The position numbers and the translations under genes were made by a program. A stretch of 64,000 nucleotides of DNA from Leptasterias polaris (lineage: Eukaryota > Echinodermata > Asteroidea > Forcipulatida > Asteriidae). The notes beneath the pieces were generated by a model. That model was not told where the DNA came from. It worked only from the letters and a program-made list of their open reading frames with translations, and ran no database searches. This document shows positions 1-12,300 of this stretch, one piece after another (the first letter of the stretch is position 1; the number at the start of each line of letters is the position of its first letter). Location: positions 1,364,001 to 1,428,000 of the forward strand of contig JAZGTN010000188.1 of NCBI GenBank assembly GCA_037783415.1, read 5' to 3'.

Positions 1-2676
1 ATCAATCCTAATGTAGCATTCAGTATTGATTGATTGGTTTATCAATCCTAATGTAGCATTCAGTATTTGTAAGTTGGTTTATCAATCCTAATGTAGCATT
101 CAGTATTGATTGATTGGTTTATCAATCCTAATGTAGCATTCAGTATTGATTGATTGGTTTATCAATCCTAATGTAGCATTCAGTATTTGTAAGTTGGTTT
201 ATCAATCCTAATGTAGCATTCAGTATTGATTGATTGGTTTATCAATCCTAATGTAGCATTCAGTATTGATTGATTGGTTTATCAATCCTAATGTAGCATT
301 CAGTATTTGTAAGTTGGTTTATCAATCCTAATGTAGCATTCAGTATTGATTGATTGGTTTATCAATCCTAATGTAGCATTCAGTATTGATTGATTGGTTT
401 ATCAATCCTAATGTAGCATTCAGTATTTGTAAGTTGGTTTATCAATCCTAATGTAGCATTCAGTATTGATTGATTGGTTTATCAATCCTAATGTAGCATT
501 CAGTATTGATTGATTGGTTTATCAATCCTAATGTAGCATTCAGTATTTGTAAGTTGGTTTATCAATCCTAATGTAGCATTCAGTATTGATTGGTTTATCA
601 ATCCTAATGTAGCATTCAGTATTGATTGATTGGTTTATCAATCCTAATGTAGCATTCAGTATTTGTAAGTTGGTTTATCAATCCTAATGTAGCATTCAGT
701 ATTGATTGATTGGTTTATCAATCCTAATGTAGCATTCAGTATTGATTGATTGGTTTATCAATCCTAATGTAGCATTCAGTATTGATTGATTGGTTTATCA
801 ATCCTAATGTAGCATTCAGTATTGATTGATTGGTTTATCAATCCTAATGTAGCATTCAGTATTGATTGATTGGTTTATCAATCCTAATGTAGCATTCAGT
901 ATTTGTAAGTTGGTTTATCAATCCTAATGTAGCATTCAGTATTGATTGATTGGTTTATCAATCCTAATGTAGCATTCAGTATTGATTGATTGGTTTATCA
1001 ATCCTAATGTAGCATTCAGTATTTGTAAGTTGGTTTATCAATCCTAATGTAGCATTCAGTATTGATTGATTGGTTTATCAATCCTAATGTAGCATTCAGT
1101 ATTGATTGATTGGTTTATCAATCCTAATGTAGCATTCAGTATTGATTGATTGGTTTATCAATCCTAATGTAGCATTCAGTATTTGTAAGTTGGTTTATCA
1201 ATCCTAATGTAGCATTCAGTATTGATTGATTGGTTTATCAATCCTAATGTAGCATTCAGTATTGATTGATTGGTTTATCAATCCTAATGTAGCATTCAGT
1301 ATTTGTAAGTTGGTTTATCAATCCTAATGTAGCATTCAGTATTGATTGATTGGTTTATCAATCCTAATGTAGCATTCAGTATTGATTGATTGGTTTATCA
1401 ATCCTAATGTAGCATTCAGTATTTGTAAGTTGGTTTATCAATCCTAATGTAGCATTCAGTATTGATTGATTGGTTTATCAATCCTAATGTAGCATTCAGT
1501 ATTGATTGATTGGTTTATCAATCCTAATGTAGCATTCAGTATTTGTAAGTTGGTTTATCAATCCTAATGTAGCATTCAGTATTGATTGATTGGTTTATCA
1601 ATCCTAATGTAGCATTCAGTATTGATTGATTGGTTTATCAATCCTAATGTAGCATTCAGTATTGATTGATTGGTTTATCAATCCTAATGTAGCATTCAGT
1701 ATTGATTGATTGGTTTATCAATCCTAATGTAGCATTCAGTATTGATTGATTGGTTTATCAATCCTAATGTAGCATTCAGTATTTGTAAGTTGGTTTATCA
1801 ATCCTAATGTAGCATTCAGTATTGATTGATTGGTTTATCAATCCTAATGTAGCATTCAGTATTGATTGATTGGTTTATCAATCCTAATGTAGCATTCAGT
1901 TTTTGTAAGTTGGTTTATCAATCCTAATGTAGCATTCAGTATTGATTGATTGGTTTATCAATCCTAATGTAGCATTCAGTATTGATTGATTGGTTTATCA
2001 ATCCTAATGTAGCATTCAGTATTGATTGATTGGTTTATCAATCCTAATGTAGCATTCAGTATTGATTGATTGGTTTATCAATCCTAATGTAGCATTCAGT
2101 ATTGATTGATTGGTTTATCAATCCTAATGTAGCATTCAGTATTGATTGATTGGTTTATCAATCCTAATGTAGCATTCAGTTTTTGTAAGTTGGTTTATCA
2201 ATCCTAATGTAGCATTCAGTATTGATTGATTGGTTTATCAATCCTAATGTAGCATTCAGTATTGATTGATTGGTTTATCAATCCTAATGTAGCATTCAGT
2301 ATTGATTGATTGGTTTATCAATCCTAATGTAGCATTCAGTATTTGTAAGTTGGTTTATCAATCCTAATGTAGCATTCAGTATTGATTGATTGGTTTATCA
2401 ATCCTAATGTAGCATTCAGTATTGATTGATTGGTTTATCAATCCTAATGTAGCATTCAGTTTTTGTAAGTTGGTTTATCAATCCTAATGTAGCATTCAGT
2501 ATTGATTGATTGGTTTATCAATCCTAATGTAGCATTCAGTATTGATTGATTGGTTTATCAATCCTAATGTAGCATTCAGTATTGATTGATTGGTTTATCA
2601 ATCCTAATGTAGCATTCAGTATTGATTGATTGGTTTATCAATCCTAATGTAGCATTCAGTATTTGTAAGTTGGTTT
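1..2676. repeat. 40-bp satellite array with higher-order structure
   Basis: The array has 67 head-to-tail units: 66 of 40 bp and one of 36 bp at 561-596, where one TGAT is lost. Units come in two main forms that differ only in the last ~14 bases: form A (...TATTGATTGATTGG) and form B (...TATTTGTAAGTTGG). Three units (1877, 2157, 2437) carry a further A-to-T change in form B. On the left, B recurs every third unit, which gives a 120-bp higher-order repeat. The array is cut by the window start and ends sharply at 2676. No coding potential is seen. Confidence 0.98.
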
Positions 2677-4383
2677 AGGGTAAACCATTCAGAGTAATAT
2701 TTCAATTTAGTATTGACTCCTTGCTATTAGAGGTTACTGGTAATTGAGAAGTAAACTACATACAAGTGTTACCTCACTGCATCAGGCATGCATCTTTTCA
2801 GCTGATCAGCCATTGAATGTTACAACAACAGAAACAGCACAAAGATTGTGCTTGAAACCTTCCTCTTTTTTGACAAACTGCATTGCATGTCTGATTCCTG
2901 TAAAACGTCATTCAGATTTAAAACTTTAAATCTGAATTGCATAAATAAGACCACTTTTCAGAAAACATGTTTGATAAGAATATAAGTGGTTCAATGTGTT
3001 TCAAGCATGTCAAGACAGTATACTGTCTAAAACATTCTCACAAAAACATGTTTTTTCTTTTTTAACAATAGATTAGTATAATATATATTGGGCTCATGCA
3101 GTGTGCGAATTCCAGCTCTCTATGGAAAGTGTTATCACAGTAGTTACTGAAGCTCTATAACAACAAATTTCTTAATTTCAAAATTTGCAAAACTTACCGA
3201 CAGACTGGAGGGATGCTCCTATGACCAATCTCATAATTATTTCCTTTTAAAACATGTAAAGTAAGTCAAAAATGAACAAATACTTTGTTTATTTTTAATT
3301 ATACAAATTCTGAATACCAATTGAATCAATCTAATCATTAACAGTTTTGGGTAATCATTGCTTTCAAGATTGGGTTTTACAAATTCTTTACTCTGTTTCA
3401 ATGTTATGTTCCAAGTATTTATTTTTTCAAGCTGATTCATGTAAAAAAAATTGTTTTGATCTGTTTTTTAAATGAAAGTTGGTTTATTAAAATGTTATAG
3501 TGACTAATTTCTAGATTAGTAAGTTTTTGGGGGTAGAATTTGATTAATTGTTTTATTTTATTCATTTTATTATTATATAGTTGGCTGATTTACTGTAACA
3601 TGTATTGATTGTTTTTGAAGTATACAAATAACATGTTCTTCTTTTGTATATGTTTACATGTAGTGTACGTCATTTTCTCAGGTAGGGTCATACATTGGTA
3701 ATGACCTACGGGGGGAAAAGGTGTGTTATTTCTACCTGAAATGCCCACATTGATTAGAACTCAATAAAAAACACTTGAAATGAAGAAATGATTCATGCAT
3801 GAATTGTTTCTCAGATTTCTGAGGGTTGGTGTCTGTACATAAATGCTGTAGCCAGAGATGTTGGTGGTACCCGCTGTCACCGTGGATGGATTTGATGTTC
3901 ATTTAAAAATGCAGTGACAGTTTTTTGTTGTTTTTCTCGACACTGTATTCAGCTGAAACTTTCACATGCGACTTTTATTGTATCTTTCTTGATAGTTTGG
4001 GCTACAAATCAGCATTACAATACATTGACAAAAACCAATCTATGAACCTACCTTTAAGTTCTTGGTTTTAAATCTTGGTCTTCCTTTATCAATTATATTG
4101 TACATTTGTTCCAACCCTTTTCAAGTCATTGTAAAGGCCAAAATGAAATTCCCGTTTTCATGGATAATAAAGTGAATTGAATTTAATGTACACATAAGAA
4201 GCTGACAAAAGTTATGTTGGCACAATCCTTTTCAAGGTGTATTTTATTTGTTTCTGCGGTCACTGCTTTTGATTAAATAGTTTTTATAAACTAAATGAAC
4301 ATTTTTGATTTGTGAATAGAATCCTTTAAAATTAGAGAACACAAAATTCAGGAAATGGTTTGTTGTGAAACCAAACTCACCCA

Positions 4384-4474
4384 GGGCTAAATTTCACAAA
4401 CAGCTAAAACTGATCTTTGTGACTGTATTAGAAATCACTATGGGAATGAAGCACTAGCTTTGTGAAATCCAGCC
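4384..4474. repeat. Small foldback (MITE-like) element
   Basis: Arms 4384-4405 and 4455-4474 are inverted copies of GGGCTAAATTTCACAAA..., with a few mismatches and a 2-base gap. A partial relative of the arm (AATTTCACAAAGAGC) occurs near 36103. This fits a short non-autonomous DNA element, but no target duplication was established. Confidence 0.5.
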
Positions 4475-4633
4475 CAGAGATGTCAACAGTGAAAGTTTAA
4501 ATGAGGGCCTCAAAAGCAGGGAGCACTTTTGGTAATTGTCAAGACAAGTATCCTAATGTATGCATATAATAAACACGTGAAAATAATGAAAGAAAAACAC
4601 CCTTCTTGCATAGAATTGTGTGCTTTCAGATGC

Positions 4634-4665
4634 CTGAGAAAGGCTATGCCTGAAGCCTTTCTCAG
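4634..4665. repeat. Perfect 12-bp hairpin
   Basis: CTGAGAAAGGCT (4634-4645) and AGCCTTTCTCAG (4654-4665) are perfect inverted copies around an 8-base loop. Function is unknown and it may be chance or a transposon relic. Confidence 0.5.
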
Positions 4666-5404
4666 AATCAAATGTTTGGGGTGAACTTTACCTCTTTCTC
4701 TAAACCTACATTACTTCAAAGGGAGTCAATTCTCACAATGTGTTATACTACCAACAGCTCTCCAGTGCTCCTTACCAAGTTAGTTTTTTAAGGTTATTGA
4801 CTTGTACAGTTCTTACCAAAAGTAGACCATGCCTTTAAGATATGAAAGTCCTCAATATTGTCTGTAATCATAACATGAATCATACATACTATAATAAGGT
4901 AAAACCATCAGTATGTCTGACTAACACAACTTTGATGTAGCTCAGAAGTTGATCTAAGTTGCTGCCTGAATATCAGGGATACAAAATATTAAGATATGTG
5001 GGAAAGATGAACATTGTTTGAGACAATTGTCTTTGCCATGTTTTCACTACAGAGTTGTTCTGTGTAACCCACAGGCATGACAGGTCAGCAGTAAGTGTTC
5101 ACTTTTATACTACACAATCAATTTAAAGCAGTCATTTGAGGAAATTCCAATTCTTCATTGTGTTGACTATAAACACCATTTTGACTTTGACATTGTGTAA
5201 CTGTATAGCCATTTATTATTGACTGTAGATGGGTAATCCCCTTGTTTTCCAGAATTGGAACATTGTATGAAGCTGTGATTTCCAGTTTCTCACAGTAGCT
5301 GATCGAGTCTTTGTAATCATGCATTATAACAGGCATGCACATTTTCAGCCGATGTCCTTGTTTTGGGGGTGTTCTCAGCTGTGCCATTGAAAATTAAAAA
5401 CAAA

Positions 5405-5670
5405 GAATATTGACTAGAGCAGGACTTGACCCTGCAACCTCCGGATTAACGTGCAACCGCTCTACCAACTAAGCTATCTAGCCCTAATGTTGGCGGTCTC
5501 GCTATTTTGTCAATACCTTTGTTTGGGGTGCCAGTCAGAAGCCATTCAACCTGCAACTGCAGTATAGCCAGGGATCAAACCCAAGTTATAAAACAACCTG
5601 GGAAGCGGCAGCAGAGTGATCACATTCAAAGGATGCAACTTTTTATTTCAAATACCAATTGAAAAACCGA
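5405..5670 (-). repeat. tRNA-related SINE-like repeat, copy 1
   Basis: On the minus strand, about 5410-5490 reads as a tRNA-like block with a clear A box (TAGCTTAGTTGG) and a weaker B box (GGGTCAAGTCC). The flanking sequence to about 5670 is shared with a second copy at about 58010-58245, including the tracts around CCTGGGAAGCGGCAGCAG. Unusually, in the tRNA orientation the shared body lies upstream of the tRNA-like block rather than downstream, so the true transcription direction is uncertain. Confidence 0.7.
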
Positions 5671-6351
5671 GCAGTACAAAGTGTTTTGCTGTGCCAGGCA
5701 CTCTTCTCTTTTTGAAAAACTACATTTGGTTGGTACCACTTTGGTACCAGTATTGACAATACTCAAATAGTTGATTAATCATTTTCAAATCATACCACTA
5801 TTAAGCGGAGCATCTTTCCTCTATAAAGTGGAATTAGTTAAAGTTGGTCTCATCAACCTAGTTGGTATTATCTATTTTAGTGACAAACAGTTTCAATTGA
5901 TAGTATTACTTGACATGATATGACACATTACTGAATGTCATCATGATGATTCAAAAACATTCTCCCTCGTTATAATAACCTTAACATTCTGCACTTGTTT
6001 CAAAGCACACAATTGTATCTCACTGAATACCAGATGTGCACATAAAATCTGTGGTGCAGGAACCCTCTTCAATATGATGTCATCACTAAATTGTTTATTC
6101 ACTGATGATGTAAAACACTACATGTGATTTTCTGTAAATAAACCCAATTTGGAGCATTTATTGATTCCTATGAGACTTCATGACTACACTATCTATACTC
6201 TTTATTTTGACACTGGTTACTATTTCTGGCAAGTCACTGAACATTGTAAAACAATGTACAAAAGTGTACAAACGGCTTTTAACAAGGCTTTTAGCACAAA
6301 GCATTCCAGTACATCAGCAAAGAGAATTATTGACATTAATTAAAGCTGATT

Positions 6352-9300
6352 TTAGAGACGTCCACCTTTACTGTGTTGACATAATGCTTTAGCAGCAAGT
6401 CTGCGAGCTACAATACTATCAACACGTCCAACGGCTAATGCAAGGTCTAGAAGATGTGGACCACTGGTAGTATTCAGCATCTGGGTCATCTAATACACAC
6501 AGATATAAAGACAGCGTATCAATAATGCTACATTCAAAATGCACCAATAATAGGGCAGTGGGAAAAGGTTAGTTGTTTATAGTATCCCCTACAACTACAT
6601 TTAGCAGCAGTCAGACTGTAGGATGGACTTCTGATTATCCCGCCGGATCCAAAGAGTAGGAGTGAAATCCAAGTGACTTAAATTTAAGAGGAGTTGGTGA
6701 GAATATGCACAAGAAGTGTCTACACTTTTAAACTTCAGTCAGGGGTTGGCCGTTTACTTAATACCACATCTTGTAGGGTAAAAACAAAATTACATTCATT
6801 ATCCCCGATGCAAAAATTAACATCTATTTAATTGTTGAGGTGCCAATGATTCGAACTGCCTCTAGCCACCGGGCTAGCTTGGTGTTCTAGTGGTAAGACA
6901 TCTGCTCTAGCAATGCAAAGGTCGAGGGTTCGAATCCCACCCAAGTGATTTGCCTGTGGATTTTTTTCACAGAACACGGGAAAGTACTGAGTACACAGTG
7001 CTTAACACACATCGTGTAGGGTAAAAACAAAATTATATACATTAATGCTCTTCAGTAAGTCTAGTCACTTTATTGGCTGAAAATTCATTTACATCAATAT
7101 TGTTGAGAACATTTTCTATGAACTTAATTCCTGGCCTAGGCATTTATTACACCATTAAATGTTTGTTTGCTGGAGTAGAATTTTGTGGAGAAATCTTTGC
7201 ACTGTTATCCTTGAGAACTAACTTCAAGATCTTAGAAAACCCAGTTACTTCATCACTTTGAGCGGATGCATAATGGGCAAGTGCCAATCAGATGACTGTA
7301 TAAACATTTGTACTAATTACGGTCTTGTGTGTATTCAAACATTTTTGGGGACACTTTGGTCCCACATAAATTGCTTTAATGCATGAAGGAAACAAACTTG
7401 GGCACTTTAACAGGTGCAAATGTTTGAATACACCAAGACTTACACAGTCTATAAGAAGAACACTAACCCTAACCCTAACTCTAACCCTTCATGTGAATAC
7501 TTAAAAGCTGTACTGTTCTTATCAACAAAAATGCCACTGCAGTTGCTCAAAAAGATTTTGTCGTGGTAATGTGAGGTAAGAATCACTGCATTTTGTTTTG
7601 TTTCTTTCCTAGAATCAGTAACAAAATTGAAATAGTGGGTTATTTGGGGTTTTTTCTACATGGAAAACCAGATAAAATTGTTAAAAAAATATCTGTGTAT
7701 CTAGATTGAAAGAGCGTGAGAATGCAAACCACTGATGGATCATTTCATTGTGGCCAGAGGAATGACTTACCATAGTAATAGGTGCAAACTGTAGAATGCC
7801 TGAACTAATATGTTCCCCACACTGAGTGATTTCTATCATAAGAGATATTACAAACTCGGTCCTTGGTCCTATCATACTGCTACACATCACTGATGAACAT
7901 AACTGCAATAAGGATACTGAGGGAAACAAACACACACTAATATTATCACATTGTTTCCTCTGCATAAATATTCACTAGATGTAGGTAAAAGGTTCAAACC
8001 AGAACATTTTCTACAAGATGTATAGACCATTACATGGCCATATCTGTGGACATGCTAAAGGCGATCGAGTGGCCATTCAGCTTGGTATTTGATTGGCTAC
8101 CAAAGTCTACCAAAACTGTTAATAAATATGTAAAGTTTTCTGCAAGTTGAAGCCAGTGATTATCTCACACCTACTACTCCACATTAGTTATTTGTACCAT
8201 GAAAACTTTCAAAATAAGATTTGTGCAACGTTTTAGGCTACAAAAGCCAACAAACTTGAGATTATAATTCTACAGATAATTGGTTGCAAAGATGAGACAC
8301 TATGTCTAAACTGAAGTAGTTCAAATAGTCATATACATGTAGGTTGAATTCAGTCAATTCAGCTTGAAAACTGGTTACAACCAGTTTAAAGATTGCGACA
8401 CAACTTTGTCTGCCAATGCAGGCAAACTATTCCAACAAGGACACATGATCAATATGCAAATTAGGACTCTGATGTTTACTAAGTGCTGTGTGTTATAGTC
8501 TGTTGGTTAAATATCTGTATGTCAGCACCATATATAACTATATTGATTATTAATTTTGTCATGGAGTGCAATATTTGATCTTTAAAATCATCTGTCTGAT
8601 TATTCACCTTACAATGCCTTAAGATCTGCACAATACACTTTTGTTTCACACCAACTGAGAAAGACATATTAAAATGACTTTAAAACCCTGGGTCCCAAGG
8701 GTCCCATTAAATCGCTCTCTGATGACACTCGCCTCATCGGAAGGCACTTTTAGTTAGAGGGCAATTAAGTATGTTTGGTGGTGATACCAAGGTAATTCCC
8801 ATGGTAGAAAGACTTTGTAGTAGCCTGATGATAGATATATTACATTATGTTGGCTGCAGACCTTATCTATAAATAAACTTCAAGGTCTGTGTACAAAACG
8901 CATAGGCGAAAAATCTGCACGTGTTTCAATGGGTGTGTACATAATATGTTTTTTGTGTGTGGAAATGTCATTGGGGACTGCCGCCGGCAAACTTCAAAGG
9001 GTCATGGTGAACTGTTAGTGAATTAAACCCCAATGAGTGACTACACTATCTCTAAGGGGGGGTTCGAATAGAGGATTATATGAAGTATGACCGGATTTGA
9101 CCGAACGGTTCTTATGTTATTAACATAAAAAGTGCCTTCCGATTTTGTTTACCTGCAGAGCAGGTACACTTCTTCCCTCAGAGTAAATGAATCAGGTTAA
9201 CAAAACCAACCTAAGCTCTGGATTCAATTCACAGGTTGCCTCTATCCTCATATGACTTGACCTATGACCTGCTTCCTCTATTCACTCTTTCAGTGCCCAG

Positions 9301-12300
9301 TTTTTTCGTGTTTTGAACCGAAAATGCCCAGCTCTTTTTAGGTTTTTCAAAATTCTGTATAAAACAAAAAGTCTTTCTCACCAAACAAAATGGATCTTGC
9401 TGATTTGTGTTGCCTTGGTACATCCCAATGTCAATACTTCTTCTTGAGTGATAATGCCCTCTTGTAATAACTTGTATATTATGGGCCGTACATGTATGGT
9501 ACGATTGATGATACTGGGTCGTACATGTACATGTACGATAATGGCGCTTTTGGATTACACAAAATAGATCTTACATGTACTTGTACAGTTCAGCTATCTG
9601 ATCTCTATTTACAACTTCTTACCTATTGCTTTAGGAAATGGTTCATTCAACTGTTGTTGAGTCTGAGCTACAAGAAAGCCAGTGCTGTAACTCACAGACC
9701 CTGTGGACAAATACAATTGACAATATATATTAATTAATGCCTACATAGTGGTACCAAGATAAACCACAACATGGAAACAAGATGGGTTGTGCTTTTTGTA
9801 TCATTTTAGCTCAACAAACATGTTGTATATCGATTCATAATCGATAGTCGGTTTATACTCCTCCTGACATTCAGACGTTCACAAATTGCAACACAAATTC
9901 TTGAAAGTTTAATGAATGAAAAGTTTCCAGGAGGGCAAATGTTCACTGTGTTAGTAAACTAGTAAAGCATTCCTAACCATTGCAATGTGTAGTTGTAACA
10001 ACCTATCTACTGACTGACCTGTGAGATTACTTCCTGAGCTATCTTCATCTCCTGGACTCAGTAATCGTCTTATCTTTGATGGTCTTACTTCATCTTTTAA
10101 GACACTTGAATCCTGTCCATCAATAGAACAATCATTACAATCTTATCAACTGTAAAATGTATCTTATAAACACATCATCTGGGTGCAATAAGTACCTTGA
10201 TCACATCTACATGTACAATCTAGCACCCCCTCAAAAAAAAAATACATCTTACAAAAAACATTTGTCTTCAATTTTCAGCAATCAAATGAATCTTGAGTAG
10301 AGACATATTTTTTGAGTCAATTTTTGAGTCAATATTTTTTGAGTCAATATTTGTGATAACATTTTAATTGATTCATCAAGTCAGTGTTGTCTTTCCACAG
10401 TGCCATTAGGCAATACTAACCTCTCTATCAAGATCTCCTCTGCTTCTCTTACGACCTCTCAGCAACCTAAATGGACTCTCTTTGGACTTGGTATCTATAC
10501 ACAAAAACACACTTGACTTACATCAGTCTGCTAGTCACAAACACTAAGGCATATACACCACATGAAGTTACAAAAAGTAATAGTAATAACAGTATAAAGG
10601 TGAAACAATTTGACCTTTCATGGTTGAGGGACAATATTGAGTTTGTGTTTACCTTACTATTTAGGGATCTTTCAGACATACATGTACTTTGATTTCTAAG
10701 TGTTTAGATTAAAGCAGGAAATGTTTAAGAAGAAGAATTCAAGAACTGTATTTGAAAAATTACATTTTATCATTAATGAGATTACCAATGTGGTGTACCA
10801 TAAACAAAAGGTTTGTTCAGTTGAACAAGTATTTGGACCAATTAATCTCCTTCTGGTGAAGCAAAACCTAAATTGCTTACAATAGCCAAGTAAACTGAAA
10901 ATATCAAAGGAGGTTATTATAACCATAAACTTACAGATTGTTTGAGAATCCAAACAGGGAATGTTCATTTCATGTTGATATTGATGAATATTTGACTCTA
11001 GGTTCCCTGTAATTTACCCGATTGTTCGGTGGGTATTAATGTAGTGGAAAACATGGTGTGCTTGTTGGTTTTTTCATTTAGAAATTCTAAAGATTACAAA
11101 GTGACTGTTGGGTTTAACAGGAAATGTTTTTTATTCTTGACAACTTTCTGTTTTAAATTTTCTGCATAAATACCCAGCCCTTTTTAAAGCTATCTTTATC
11201 TGTAAGCTATTTTTGTTAGTCTCCAAATGTTGAATAAAGAACTTTACCTCTTGAGCTTGTATGACTGGTCAGTGTTGCTGCAATACACCACACTGTCAAC
11301 TTGGCTAGAGCACGACCTCTTGGATTACTCAACTTCTCAAAGTTGAGTGGATCAGCTAGAATACGTGGCAGAACCTTACGAATAAGTGTCAAAGTCAACT
11401 GCTCTATGTCTACTTGGAACAGGGCAAATGCCACCTCAACTGCAAACAAAAAATATAGTGAAATTACTCAGTTATAAACCTAAAAAATATTTCATAGATC
11501 ATAGCATGTTTATAGCAGCCACAAGCAGCTAGTGTCAAAAGCAGTAGCAAGACTTCACCTAGTTCAATTCTACAGATCAGGGCATGTCTAGAATAACAAC
11601 TTCCCACTTCATCGAAGAAAACATGATCTCCATCAATTCAAATGCAAACAAATTATGCTGAATATAAATGTTGCCTTTTTAACTCAGGCCATATCTGAAT
11701 GGGCGGCTACAGCTATGGCTACAACTGTTGCTAAGGTTGCTTGCTATTGGACAGCTATGGCTACAACTGTTGCTAAGGTTGCTTGCTATTGGACAGGGCC
11801 TCAAAGGATCCTTAAAAGGATTCATATACTGACATTTATTTTGTAACTATCAATCTAGATTATTATAACTTCTTCAAGATGGAAAATCTTAATATAAGGT
11901 CCAGAAATAAAAAAGCTTTAAAAAAACACCTCTTTTACATTGTAAAAAAATACATGTAAAGTTGTTTATGTTTTACCTGCCATAGTAAGCTCATTCTTAC
12001 AATGTAAAGAACAAATCTCAAGCACCACTCCTCTGCAAAACCACAGAACACCCCCACAATTAATCAACTGGTCGACTAAGGAGAGTGTCCTCCTATCAAC
12101 ACAACCCTTATCCATGATCTCTCTGAAGATGGATGACAATACTTGAGTTGAAGGGGTGGTGAGTGGTAAGGAAGGGACGTCTTTGTTGGCATGAGCTAGT
12201 GTGTTTGTGCTGGTACTGCTGCTGCACATTTTCTTGATAATGATTTTCATCATGGCGTTTCTGTGTAAGGTAAAATTGATGTAACAACAATGAACTCACC

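Larger units (their letters stand above)
2677..6351. other. Intergenic stretch downstream of MED24
   Basis: I see no supported gene here. The stretch contains a small foldback element (4384-4474), a 12-bp perfect hairpin (4634-4665) and a SINE-like repeat (about 5405-5670). The MED24 3' UTR should occupy its right end. Read on the minus strand, AATAAA-type signals occur near 6157 and 6090, which would give a 3' UTR of about 200-280 nt. This last point is inferred. Confidence 0.6.

Noticed and set aside
1..2676. CRISPR-like array
   Set aside because: Units abut with no unique spacers; it is a plain satellite in animal DNA.
5118..5387. 89-codon minus-strand frame
   Set aside because: No recognisable domain, no exon context and next to a SINE-like repeat; length is possible by chance in this AT-rich region.
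6880..6950. tRNA gene
   Set aside because: The B box is perfect but the anticodon stem is unpaired and a SINE-type tail follows, so it is a retroposon.
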